In this document: positions 44,302-55,547 of the stretch, in pieces
Position numbering within the stretch: the stretch's first letter is position 1
How the letters are laid out: every line of letters begins with the position of its first letter
Origin: Botrytis cinerea B05.10
Taxonomy: Eukaryota > Ascomycota > Leotiomycetes > Helotiales > Sclerotiniaceae
Length of the DNA stretch: 64,000 bases
Assembly: GCF_000143535.2 (NCBI RefSeq)
Contig: NC_037318.1
Coordinates: 2,046,001-2,110,000 of the forward strand
Direction: 5' to 3'
Notes under the pieces: model-generated
Databases searched by the model: none
What the model saw: only the letters and a program-made list of their open reading frames with translations
Told to the model about the DNA's origin: nothing
Translations under genes and position numbers: made by a program

Positions 44302-45193
44302 ATGACTCTCGATACCATACTCAAAAATAAGATGCGTGCTCGAAAGATCTCCATGCTATGGAAATGCTGCCGCTGCGAAGCAGCTCCTGAATCCCTGCCC
44401 CTTTACTTTTGCAAATCTCTCGATGCAGAGAACAAAGCCATTTCGGGGGGTTGGATGTGTCCAAAATTAAGTTGTGGCTGCACATCGTGCGGTATATGCT
44501 ACAGACCGAAAACTAAATGTTCAAATTCAGAATGTGGACACGAAAAAATGCAACACATGTCCGTCTCACGATGGCGATATCAATTCAAGAAACTCTCAAA
44601 CAGTATTTACAATCATAGGAGGCGAACGATTTGCACTTACTTTCTCCATGGGCTATAATTGCCGGTGGCAATATACTGAAAGCAGTTTCCCAAACTTCAA
44701 CGTGTTTGAGGGTCCTGAGCCTTCATTTTGGGACCTTGATTGCAGATATCCAGAGCCGACGGCACTGAAAATAACACACATGATACCTCCGCCCGGGGCT
44801 AATACCAACCAATATTTTCGAGGCAAGGAACGGCATATCAAGGACGAGACAAATTCACAGACTGAGTTGAAGGATAATTCTATAGCAGATCTCCAACCTC
44901 CCATGTCTAGATTCAGCTCCTTCCCATCAGAAAGAGCTATCCAAGCCGCAAAAACAAATTCCATACCGGCAAAAACTTTACAGAAACGCTCATCACAAGC
45001 CCCTGAATCAAAAGATATCGATAATAATGTTAATAACAGTCTAGATGACTTGAAAGATAGTAGTAAGATTACTTTTACCCCTATTTACAACCGAAATCTT
45101 ACAGTTACAGGTATCAAAATCTCGAGATCAAATAGAATACAGATTGTGAACGATTTTGCCATCACAGAATTGAGCGGTCAAATAACTACCTAG
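44302..45193 (+). pseudogene. Zinc-finger-like protein split by a frameshift in an A6 run
   Basis: The first frame (44302-44658) starts MTLDTILKNKMRARK and carries WKCCRC, then WMCPKLSCGCTSCGIC and CSNSECGH. After the run of six A at 44543-44548 it loses its pattern. The next frame takes over exactly there and continues the Cys motif (CNTCPSH), then runs open to 45193 with a protein-like sequence ending TELSGQITT. The two halves together would make about 297 residues. The simplest reading is a single-base insertion, which may be a real mutation, an assembly error, or rarely a programmed slip. The zinc cluster followed by a Ser/Asn-rich tail fits an uncharacterised fungal family. Function unknown. 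Confidence 0.65.
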
Positions 45194-45217
45194 GTAGATC
45201 AGATCAGTATAGATGTT

Positions 45218-45829
45218 CTAAAGTCCATGAATCAGTATCCACATCCATTGCAAACACACCGTCCTCTGTTCCAGTCCCCAGTACAGGTCACCTTTCGTCA
45301 TACTCCTCATTCCAGCCCACGGCTCTTGTGGAAACCGAACCCATAATCTCGAATGCACAAAGCCCCTGAAGCCCAACATTCTGTACATCAAAATTATATC
45401 TGGAGGAGATGCAAGTATGGAAGATGGCGCTATTCCAGTAGAAGACAAAAGTTCCCCATATTGTATGAGTGGAATTGCCGGGTGAGCAGTAGGTCTTTCA
45501 CGTCCGCGTTCAACAACAAGACCTACTAAGTTTGTATCTAGGGGAAAGAAGTTCTCATCCTATTCGGAATCCGCAAAGCTCAAATCAACTGGACCGGTAT
45601 CTCCACTTATAAGAACTCCGACACGAGCACCAAAGCTTCTAAGAAGTGTGCATCGAAAACATCCAGATTACAACCCCCCTCTAACTCCCCCACACAATTG
45701 CAGATCGCAGTATCAGAGACAACATACTAAAGGGATTTCATAAGGCGGGTTGATAGAGTGGGCATTTTGGACCCAGAACTTATTGCCTTCGTCTTTCCTT
45801 TGGCTTTCTTTGATTTCCTTGAGTTTCAT
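45218..45829 (-). pseudogene. Degraded gene relic with an in-frame stop
   Basis: The minus strand opens with an ATG at 45829 (MKLKEIKESQRKDEGNKFW, then NPPYEIPL), followed by a donor GTATGT and an acceptor near 45640. The next exon is open for about 140 codons (SFGARVGVLISGDTGPVDLS...LLSSTGIAPSSILASPPDII...LGFRGFVHSRLWVRFPQEPW) except for a single TAG at 45560-45562. The exon phases also do not join cleanly. The composition is plainly protein-like. I do not recognise the family. It ends 24 bp from the convergent frameshifted zinc-finger gene. Confidence 0.4.
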
Positions 45830-47026
45830 TTTTTCTTAATTGATGCTTTGATTAGTTGAAGCCAGGTTATGCTTCTTTGAGTTGTAAAATATGGTGATGT
45901 GGATAATGGGGGTATCGTGGTGTGAGAGGATTTCGGGAAGGTTTATTGATATATCTTTTTTTTTTCTCAGTTGTCAAGTTAATAGTTAAACGAGATTTTA
46001 CTTCAAGTCGAAAGGTGATACTCGTTTCATGGTATCATGGAATGGGTTTATCTCAGCTGAGCTTGAAATGTCCCGAAACCATTTTGTGTAGCCGCATTAC
46101 TTAGCTTTGGATTCTGCCTCCAATATGCTATATCTTCACCATACCTTCTGTCAAGTAATCTACAAGGGCCTCATATTCGTAAAGGAATATCCAGGTAGGC
46201 TTAGGAACTTCATACATCAGGAAACAAAGAAGTGTGTTGTAGAAATACCATTAAAACTCAACAACTAATTGACAAGCCAAACGACCATCCGAATCTCGAT
46301 ATTTCATGAATCAGTGTAAAGCGTTTCGACATTAGTCATGGCGAGTTATGACTAGGCATCGTGTTGATAACTCCATAGTCAAGCTTAACTTGACTAGATA
46401 AGAAATTTAAGCTCGGGGAGAATTCACAGGAAGTCAAATTGCATTGTTAGAAACTTGGTACTTACACGTACACACTGATGTCCACAACTCACGCGACCAC
46501 ATCGGCTCGAATATGAAAGGTTTTCAGTGGTCAATTAGTCATCTTGAGAGTAGTCTTAAGACAGATATATACGTAATCTCTTCATTTTCAAGCGAATTTG
46601 ATTGTTACAAAGAACATTACGTCGATATGAGCTACATCAGAAGCAGCATGAAAGTTTCCTCTACTTCAGTGGCCCATGAGCTGGATCCATGCCATTGTTT
46701 CGCTATCAGTTTCTTCATCTACATGACAGACGAATACAGTACATTCAACAAAAGACAACTGGATAGCAATTTCGAGGAGGGGAGTCAGAATTAAAGAAAA
46801 GGTATGAGTGTGTTCAAATCTCCCGATACACATGAACCACTCAAAAAGATATCGTGGGTGTATCCACTTCACTCCCAAAAAGTCGTTCGTAAACTCCATG
46901 AATCTGAAAGTGATCTAAGCCGCGTGAAGAAGCGAACTATCGTGAGTAAACTTCATGAACTCAGAGCTACAGGAGCTTGGTACCTAGTCACCGTGTTAAA
47001 TCAAAACATCCAACTCGCTTGAAAAA
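45830..47026. other. Intergenic region with an interrupted long frame (46444-47022, +)
   Basis: A plus-strand frame is open from 46444 to 47022 except for one TAA at 46792-46794. The part after the stop (MSVFKSPDTHEPLKKISW...) is protein-like. It could be a relic. No complete gene is supported. Confidence 0.35.
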
Positions 47027-47588
47027 TCATACCAATAAAATATTTTCTCTGTTGGGAATATCCACACTCATAATAACCTCCCACTCTTCATGTCCGCATT
47101 TATCTTTAGTCTTCTCCTTCCCCTGTTCTTCTTTCTCCGCGCAGGTTGTGTATCCTTCCGCCTCTATCTCGCGCATCCTCTCACACTCTTCATCCATGCA
47201 GACGAAAAAGCTAACAATTCCATCAACCGCAGACATGATTGTTCTTGCTTGCCAAAAATCAAATATATCTATCGTTGTCAAAATGTTCACTTCATACTTA
47301 TAGCATCGAGCAAGTATGGCCAGATCTATTTTTGGGGGAAAATCCTACCAGTATCTGTTGGCGGCCACACATTTCGGACCTCGTTGACGAAGTAGACGCA
47401 TGCCCGACTCGCACTAACACATGCCGTTCAGCAACATCAATAGTATTCGGCCATTCCAAGGAGCAGAAAAAGGTTAGCTTAGCGTGGCCGTACATCTCAT
47501 ATTCGACCGGAAGATACTCTTCTCCATTTGTGATGGCCATAAACCCACCAACTTCTGAGGCCAACACTAAGTCATCAAAAGGCCTCAT
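47027..47588 (-). pseudogene. Possible relic of a BTB/POZ-type protein
   Basis: Two minus-strand frames appear to be exons or fragments of one gene. The downstream part reads FPPKIDLAILARCYKYEVNI, then LTTIDIFDFWQ, a pattern similar to the segment that follows the BTB domain in many fungal BTB proteins. A charged tail (MREIEAEGYTTCAEKEEQGK...) and a TGA near 47027 follow. A possible acceptor (GGTAG) precedes FPPKID at about 47342. The upstream frame (47298-47588, MRPFDDLVLASEVGGF...) is protein-like, but I cannot find a donor that joins it in phase. The assignment to BTB is tentative. Confidence 0.3.
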
Positions 47589-48040
47589 CTTATACAGACG
47601 ACTTTTCTGGGGTCACTAATAATCTCGTGCATTTCGGGTCAAATTACTGACATCAAATTTGTACTAATTCTAGATCATTTCAACAGCGACTTCGCCGAAA
47701 TTTCGACCGGAGGATTCTACAAAATGGCCTTCACTCTGTGGAACGAGGGGTGCAACTTTCAGTCATCCAAATTTATTTGATAAGACGAGGAGGAAACGTA
47801 GGTGCTGTATTTAAGCAAACAATTTCAAGAGAATCACTGTGGCCTTTAAGTATCATAACCTCGCAGAATGGTAATTAAGGCAACTTGTAGTTGTTGAAAT
47901 TAATCTTGCGTCTTATCTCCATCTAGCATAAATCAATTAGTCTCCATAAATGCACACATTCGAAACTATCTATTTCTTCAAATTTCAATCATTGAAATAA
48001 CCATTGCTCCTAATCCTCCAAAGTTTCATTCCAATTGCGC
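47589..48040. other. Intergenic region
   Basis: Spacer without supported features. Confidence 0.5.
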
Positions 48041-49678
48041 TCACATCAAACCAGGACAAATCCTCAAGCACTGTAGCAACTCAGACACAAGAACTCTTCC
48101 ATAAACCTGATCATGATCATCCACTCCCACACTAAGAAGTATCTCATCATCTAGATATCCTACACTCTTATCTTTTATATCCCCATCTTCCCTGTTCCAA
48201 GCATACGCAATGGTTGTGGTGTAAGTGAGTTTTGCCCATAGCCCACGGCCTTCGGACAAAGCCTCTGGAACATCATCCCAACTTTCGTCGGATGTCCAGC
48301 CAGTTGTCGTTTCATTTGCAAAGAGAATTGGATGTTGGCTTATAGCTAACATACTAAAGGGAGGTGTTGCTGCCCACATCACAAAATATCTTTCATAGCG
48401 GATTGGTAGGTCTAAGACATTTTTGTGTTTGCGATGAATAGCTGCAATAAAAACAATATCTGGGGTCTCGAGAATACAAGTGTTATTGGATCGAGTGCAA
48501 AGAATCAGTTTTAAAGCAGGTGTGGCCTGGTGCCAAGTAGCATTTGCCATGTATCTATTAAGAGTTATTTCCTCTGGCGTTGCGTCAATAAGACAAGGGA
48601 TCTCGTTCTGATAGGTCAAATTGGTTGTTGTGAAGCCATTACCAATGAGTTTTGCGAAGGTGCGTTGTGAAGAAGTCAGCTCATAATGAACGTATGATGA
48701 GGATGGAGTTGGTGAAAATATAAACCAGTTCTTCTCGTATGATCTTCGGGTCTCTCGTGGATTGCGTGTCAACTCGGTCAGAACAGGATAAGACTTGAGT
48801 GGTCCTCCGAAGCTTTTGGGTGAAGATGAGAAGATTTCTTCCAAGCCAGGGTATACAGAACGAAGATCAATAGACCACAGCCCAATGCAAGCATATCGCG
48901 ACCTAGAAATTATTTAGTGGGATGTATTTGGGAAGATAGAAAGAGAATCTTACTGAGAAGATATCATCAGTATAGGCTCCCCTCTTCCGGAATAGAAGAT
49001 TCTAGGATCATGAAAGCCAGGAATATCAGCCAATCCTTCCTGGTTTTCCTGGCAACTTTCTGCTGGAGTTGGAGGAACAGTCACTTCAATAGGTGTATTT
49101 TCGCATCTCATTCCTCCATTGCCACCGAGAACTTCAATATCATCATCTGTACAAATTCTCTCTTGCAGATGTCCACGATTGTCAGTTTGTGGGTGACAAA
49201 TATTTGCTTCACACAAAACATTGACTCGGTAGCCACGGTCCTTCAAGTACACCATGCTCACGATCAAATACTGATTCTTTGCCCAATATGGCAGAGAGAA
49301 GATTGTTGGGTTCCAGAAAGTTCTTGACTCGGGGGACCCAAGCCTGGGTTTCATGGAAATATTGTAGAGCACATTAGGAAGTCTGAGATGGTTCGTGAAT
49401 TTGTTAACCGGGTCGGAGCAATGCGTTGTGAGTTGTAGTAAAGCATGCGGGACCGTAACTTTCGAATTCCCACTACCTGAATATGTCCATGACTGAATCC
49501 TGTTCTTTGAATAATTCTTGAATGGACGAGATATTGGAATTCGCATGGGGGTGTTGTGTTTCTCGCGGCTATGGGCTCGATGTCCGTGTTGGGAAGGGGA
49601 GAGGTTCGAGATAAGAAGGGCAGCCCAGAAAAGGATTGCAAGCGGTAGAATGAGGCGTTTCGCAAATCTTCTTGCCAT
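48041..49678 (-). CDS. Uncharacterised type II membrane protein with HDPR motif
   Basis: I splice two exons, 49678-48954 and 48902-48041, around a 51 bp GT-AG intron. The product is about 528 residues. The start MARRFAKRLILPLAILFWAA has a basic tip and a signal anchor at about 9-26, so the bulk should be luminal or extracellular. The region GFHDPRIFYSGRGEPILMIS crosses into SRYACIGLWSIDLR at the intron. A motif of this kind (DPRI in a beta-rich context) is seen in five-bladed beta-propeller glycosidases and phosphorylases, so a glycan-directed role is possible. That is inference from a short motif. Several N-glycosylation sequons are visible. It is divergent from the membrane-anchored SGNH-like gene at 50096. 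Confidence 0.8.
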
Positions 49679-50095
49679 TGCATATGAATTGCAGAGCAGG
49701 AAGAGAAATGACGAAAAGGAGGATGCTGTAGCTCGCAACTGGCAAATTCTAGAACTTCACCCCGATCGAAACAATAGAACAGGAGACGAGGAATCAAACC
49801 AGCTATTAAATTTCTTGAGCTTCCTTTTCATTTGCTTCGTAGTATTGCGGTTGGCCGTGATGGCGAAATACGGAAGGTGCAAGTCTGGGAAAGATGCCAC
49901 CAAGGTCGCGGGAAAGGTTCCTGCCAGCTTTGAAGTTTTTGCTATATTCAGAAATCTATCGTCGTGATAGAGTTGAGCATGAACACAATCTTCACATTTT
50001 GATCACTGTAGATTTCTTTGGCCTTTTCTTGCTACAATCTTGCTCCTTTGCTCCTTTGCTCAGTTTTGACCGATTTTGACCGATTTTTGCTCATA
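49679..50095. promoter_or_regulatory. Divergent promoter between two membrane-anchored genes
   Basis: A 417 bp region shared by the genes at 49678 (-) and 50096 (+). Just before the plus-strand start are two small tandem duplications: CTCCTTTG twice at 50043-50058, and TTTTGACCGA twice at about 50064-50083. Confidence 0.5.
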
Positions 50096-52210
50096 ATGGT
50101 TTACATCTCTCCTTTATCAACTCCAACCGCAACAAGTGAGACGCCTCTTCGACCACCAACCAACAATACAACACCATGGTCAGAGATATCGATGGAAAAT
50201 TGGCGGAATGGCGTGGATTTCAGGAGTCCGCCACCAGCTTATGACGAAGAGGAGCAGTCAGAGACACCCCGCCGACTTTACAAAGCCAACCTGGAGCAAC
50301 TTCACAAGGCTATATGGCTCACCGTAATAATTGTTGTTTGTTTCTGGTTCTGGCTGAGTCAACAACGGCAGCAAATACATTTCTATCAATATGACACAAA
50401 ACTTTCCACAACAGAGCCACCACTAGAAGGACTTCGCTTCATTGACGCCAGCCATCCTTACATACGCGTATGCCATCATGTAGATTCACAAGGACGAATG
50501 CTAACGTAACATAGTATGTGGGTCGTTGGTCTTCGACATTAGATGGTACGAGAAAAGATGGGTCATTTCCAGGTATGCTCCCTCGCGACATCATCTGTGG
50601 TTCTCCGACGAAGTTTTCTTAGGCATTTATCTCGATATCGCCTTCAACGGAAGTAGCACTATCCTAATATCACTCCATAACAAAGATCAACAAGCATATT
50701 TTAAGAGGACAGATGCTCGAAACAAAACAGCAACATCTGCATTTCCCGCATTATTAGACGATAAAAGCGCGGAACCTATCTCTCTGCTTGCCCAAGTTGA
50801 TGACGAAGAATATGTTATACTTCCAAACGCAACATCGCTTGTGGTTGTACGATCGAACGATCTTGATCCTCATTCTCCTCACATTATTCGAATCATTGCA
50901 CCAATGATCGGCAGGGATGCAATAGAGACTTTTCAATTTACTGGGGTGTGGATAGATGAGAATGGACAACTGATTCCAGTTCAGAATCCAATGTCAGTCT
51001 CAACTCTACCATTTTCTGAAAGAAATGTAGAGAATGGGGAGTTAGGAATATCTATAAATGCTGTGGATAGTGGCTTCCCAGAAAATGCTTCTCGGCGCAA
51101 GATGTTGGAGATCTTGACTGATCTACCTGGTTCTATGACAGGCCTTGACAGAAGAAAGCACCAAATAGCATCTAATGTCGCAAATGGAATATTAGGAGGA
51201 GTTATGGGGTGGGAGTATTTGACTGGTGAAATGCTTGGTAGCGATCATGTAACTATTGGAATGGATGGGATGTGCCTACTACAAGATTGTATCGGTGGTA
51301 GGGGCAGTCCAGCAGGATTAGCAGACGTCTTCTTCCAAAGGTACGTCTGGAAGTCTTCTTGAGTTCCTTGGTTGTCCTGTTTCGTTTTGAACCTTCTAAT
51401 GCATGCAGTGGACCACTTGGCTCTGGACAATACGCGCAACCATGGCTCTTCCAATCCTATATTCCAGATGTAATGGTAACTGTTTCGATTTCCACTTCAT
51501 GTTCAAGTAGCTAACTTGTTCAGATTCTCAACATTGGCAATGCTGACTGGGAGTCGTTCCGAATTTACAATGAAGAATACAATATGACGACATGGGAACT
51601 GAGTGTACTTTTCGAGAAGACCTACGTTTCGTTAATCAAAGCAATCAGAACATTGGCATATCCCAAATACTCTGGAACAATGGCAGAAGTTTCACAATAC
51701 GATTATCCACAACACCGAGCAGTTGATATCCCGATATTTGTAATGAGGCCTTTTCGCGGTCAACTCGAACAAGCGACGCATTCTGTGGTGGATCGATTAC
51801 AATTTGAGGGGGATAAATCGGTGTTCTGGCTTGATACTTCAGGCTGGCTTAACACTGATATTAATTTTGAGGGACGATCAGAAGATCAAGACTTTTTCCT
51901 AGATGGTAAGAACAGCTTTCACTGCCTAATTCACTATTAATAATGAGTAGAGGGAAGTCCACGGAAAGAATGGCGCCTTACAGAGCGGGGGAGCCAACGC
52001 GTTGCGATCTTGCTGCATATGCATGTCTGTGGGTATCTTGCACAAGAAGCCGATAAATGTGCGTTTTTAGCACCAGAGGCATATCAAGGCGGTAATTTGG
52101 ATCCGGTCGCGATTCATTTCGATGAATACATGAGGGATGAGAAAGAGAGAAGACTGAAAAAGCTATTCTGGGTCTCCCCGGAGGATGAAGGAAAACTTCA
52201 AGTCAAATGA
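50096..52210 (+). CDS. Membrane-anchored SGNH-hydrolase-like protein
   Basis: I splice six exons: 50096-50467, 50515-50572, 50623-51340, 51409-51475, 51524-51905 and 51951-52210. Five short GT-AG introns are all in phase, giving 618 residues. The cytosolic N-terminus is Pro/Thr-rich, and a membrane helix lies at about 73-92 (AIWLTVIIVVCFWFWLS). The extracellular part begins with a beta-rich domain (FIDASHPYIRYVGRW, then DIAFNGSSTILISL), as in carbohydrate esterase family 2-like proteins. The SGNH-like region follows: GWEYLTGEMLG, CIGGRGSPAGLADVFF and, near 406, MILNIGNADWESF, equivalent to the GxND block. I cannot see a canonical GDS serine block, so catalysis is doubtful or uses a variant site. 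An O-acyl-glycan esterase role is inferred. Confidence 0.8.
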
Positions 52211-55200
52211 ATGCAATGATGAAGATATGAAAAATGAAGAGCTTTGAAAATTGTCATCGATACCTAATCTCTATCTCGTAATTAGTTTTGCAATGAATAT
52301 AATTACCGTTCATTGGAGAACTAGAGACGTTTACTTATGTAAAGATTTGAAGTGATACAGAACTTGAGCTTGAGGTTTCGGCGAAGAAGACTGGACTGTT
52401 CACGACCAACGATCTATGCCTACCGAGGTCAATAGTATGGTGATTACTGTAGCATATACATAAGAGAGCCCTCCATCATTGGATTATTTGGGAATAAGTA
52501 TTAAATTCATTCGACATTATAAAAGTTGCATGTTCATGATAACTTTCATTCCAACAAGAGTGAAATGAAATACTGGCGTACCACCCCAATAAAAACTGAC
52601 TTACCTTTCTAACATTTGAACTTCAGGAAAGATCGCATGCCCTTCTGTAGATTCTAGTACACCAACGGAAATACGAGGGTAGAATATATGAGCGCCGTGG
52701 AAAGATGGAAGCTGTGATTATTAAAAGTACTAGTATCGGGTTTGGCTTAGAATAGCTAGAATTCATGTTACTTGTGCAGGGGATTAGACTTTTTGGCATG
52801 AGATTAACTTGCTCATATTGCGATATTGAAATGGATGTATTAATAATTTTCCATGAATAATTTAGGACTACCTTTTGAGATAATCAGTCTAGAAAACTGA
52901 AAGTCTGCCGTAGCCAGAGACTTCATGTTTTTCAAGTCAGTTTTGCCGACTGGTAGGCGTGTCGCTTGGCGTCCTTTCAATCTAAATTTTTGAAAAGAAT
53001 ACAAGAATCCTGTATTTGGTTACAGGTCTGGGATCAGCGATTCTTTGAAAAGGCGTTAGAGCTTCTGATGTAGGCCTGGGCCTAGGCACTGAGAGTTTTA
53101 AATTGTTGAAAATCAAGGTTTGCAGACTTCGAAAACTATCGTGGGCTTTTGGGCTGTTCGTTTGGGACTGGTCAAGTCGATCCAGGTTGCATATTGAGTG
53201 GAGTTGTCCTCCGTAGGTACCAACACTAGTCTGCTGTTACTCGCCTAGAGACCCTTTCAACCGAGATGAAAATTGCAGATTTTACTACAACCCTAGAACC
53301 TCAAATTTAAGCTCTTTTGCAAACTCATTAAGAGTGTGTTGCGCAATAAGTTGCAATATTCTACAATGAAGATGGGTATTTTGAAAGCTGTAACTATACA
53401 TGTATTTCATGCCTTGCAGCCTTGCGCTACTAGCTACACAATGTTCTTAGGGCTTGAAATTCTACCGACAGAGATAAGTTTGCATGGCTAGTATTCCCGA
53501 GACCACTCACACAGTAAGATATGGTAATATCTAAACACGTGCCAACTTGCAAGTCAAAAGGGGAATTCTTTTTTTTTTTCGCGTAATTAGTCATCATAGG
53601 ATCTACTACTTTCGCCTCTTGAAACCGAAGCTGTTCTATTTCTATCATGGTGGTTTAGGATTCTTAGCGGCTTGGGGTCTGAGATTTAGCGGATCGGCGT
53701 CTGCGCGTCAAAAGGCTAGAATTGAAATCGAGCTAGAATAAACTAACGACTGACAGCCTGACGACCAAGGAACCTGTAGCAAATTGCACTATATCCGGCT
53801 TCATGTCTGGTTTGTTTCGATAGCTATATACATTAGGGTTGCACTTGCCATGTTCCTCTGTGAAATCTTCCGAAGAAACGTCACTTGCATCTTCGTAGCT
53901 GGTAGAGAATCATCCTAGTCGCTTAAGAGACTTTTTTTTCTTTTTTTTTTGGACCAGGTCTGGAGTTCCTCGGATCGGATGCCTCGATTTGATGATGAAT
54001 TTATGGTGCCTTTGTTGCAAAGAAGCTACTAACTCTATGAAAACTTGTTTGGAGTTAGGTGGGTCTGAATAGCATGATGAAGAAAGGGTAAAGGCACCGA
54101 TGGCTAGAGAGCATTGAGGGCCACTAAACAGATTATAGGAAATGAGAATGATGGTTTTGGTATAGGAGCATGAGCACTAATTGCGTAGCACAGCGACTTA
54201 CGTCTCCTCATTACCAAGATACGCCGGAAGGAAGGCAGTAGATGTTAGTAAAAGTTTGCAGACTTCGAGGTTCATCATGACGCCGTCTCCATCATGACGC
54301 CGCCGTCGCTGACTTCCCACGAAACCTGCCCCTTTCTTACAGACTAGATAATAGTGATCAACAGTCAAGAGTACCTAGAGTGTAGAATCAAGATCTTTGG
54401 AAACCTTGTATCTATCTAAGCAGTATGTAAATCACTCGGATTTGGAAATTTCGGACGCAACTTGAGGAAACTATTATTCATGGTGTTGTTGAGATGGGAT
54501 TTCATGATGCTATGATTTCAAGATCAAAGGCGATAGAAGTTAGAGCGTTGATGGAGGAAAGCAACTATGGAGTACAGACGTTCCGAATGATTTGCGTTAA
54601 CCTATTCGTCTTCCAAGAAATTGATGATCAGATTGTCTAATTTTGTGCTGGTTTTTCACTGCATCTTACATAGGATATCTAAATAGGGGCTTCGAAGAAT
54701 TCGGATTCAAGTCTCACTTCCATATATAACGCATGCATACAATTTGTGCTCAAGAAGTAGAAGACAGTACAGATGGTTCTGAGCCATCTAAGTCAATCCG
54801 CTGATACATCTCAACATCTTGTATAAACAATCTAATTGGATGAGTTGACGAAGTGGATAAATTCGCTACTCTCTCCTTTTTTCGTGCCCCACGTATCATC
54901 TTAAAGGGTTAGGCTCAAATTTCGAGTTCCGATTGACATCCATTGAAGCCTCTTTGCTATATCCAACTTTGTTCCCTGAAATTCCTTGCTTAAACATGGC
55001 CTCGAATTTTATTTCCATGAGATGTCTTTATCATGCTCTATCTGTTACTAATAGTGATGTTTGAAGTCGACACATTCTATGATGTAGACTACAGGTGTTC
55101 AAGCTAGGTGACCTACAATTAGCATTATTGCCAATTTGGAATTCTCCAGTCTAGACTCAGACTAATCTTGAGATACAATTGTAGCGCATACGTCTTGAGG

Positions 55201-55547
55201 CGTATCGAGTTGATGACGCTGCTTTGGCTAGAAAAAACAGAACTTTTGCTTCGATTCATGGCAATCGTCATAGGCTGTGATCACGTTGGTTCTGCTTATT
55301 ATAATCCTAAGTCATTAGTTCGTTGTCTAATGTACAAGACTATAAAAGCATTGTTTTCCCCTCTTTTCCTCTTAACTTCAAATTTACCAAGTCTCTCCTT
55401 CATCCTCTTTCCTCTCCTCTCCCACCTCACACAGCTATTAAGCAAGCTCGGATAAATGTAAGTAATTTTCACGTTCGATCACTCACTTGCTCCCCATGAA
55501 GCTAACCTTTGTGATTTTTTGGATCAAGTCGCTCTCAAGCCTGAACC
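52211..55547. other. Long gene-poor region
   Basis: About 3.3 kb. The first kilobase is the 3' flank of the SGNH-like gene. A frame at about 53570-53741 (+) reads like a short membrane protein but has no start. Poly-T tracts lie at 53570 and 53931-53950. The last 200 bases are the promoter of 55548. Confidence 0.5.
55341..55348 (+). promoter_or_regulatory. TATA box of the secreted-protein gene
   Basis: TATAAAAG lies about 200 bp upstream of the start and is followed by a strongly CT-rich stretch typical of well-expressed fungal genes. A GTAAGT at 55459 may begin an intron in the 5' leader. Confidence 0.6.
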
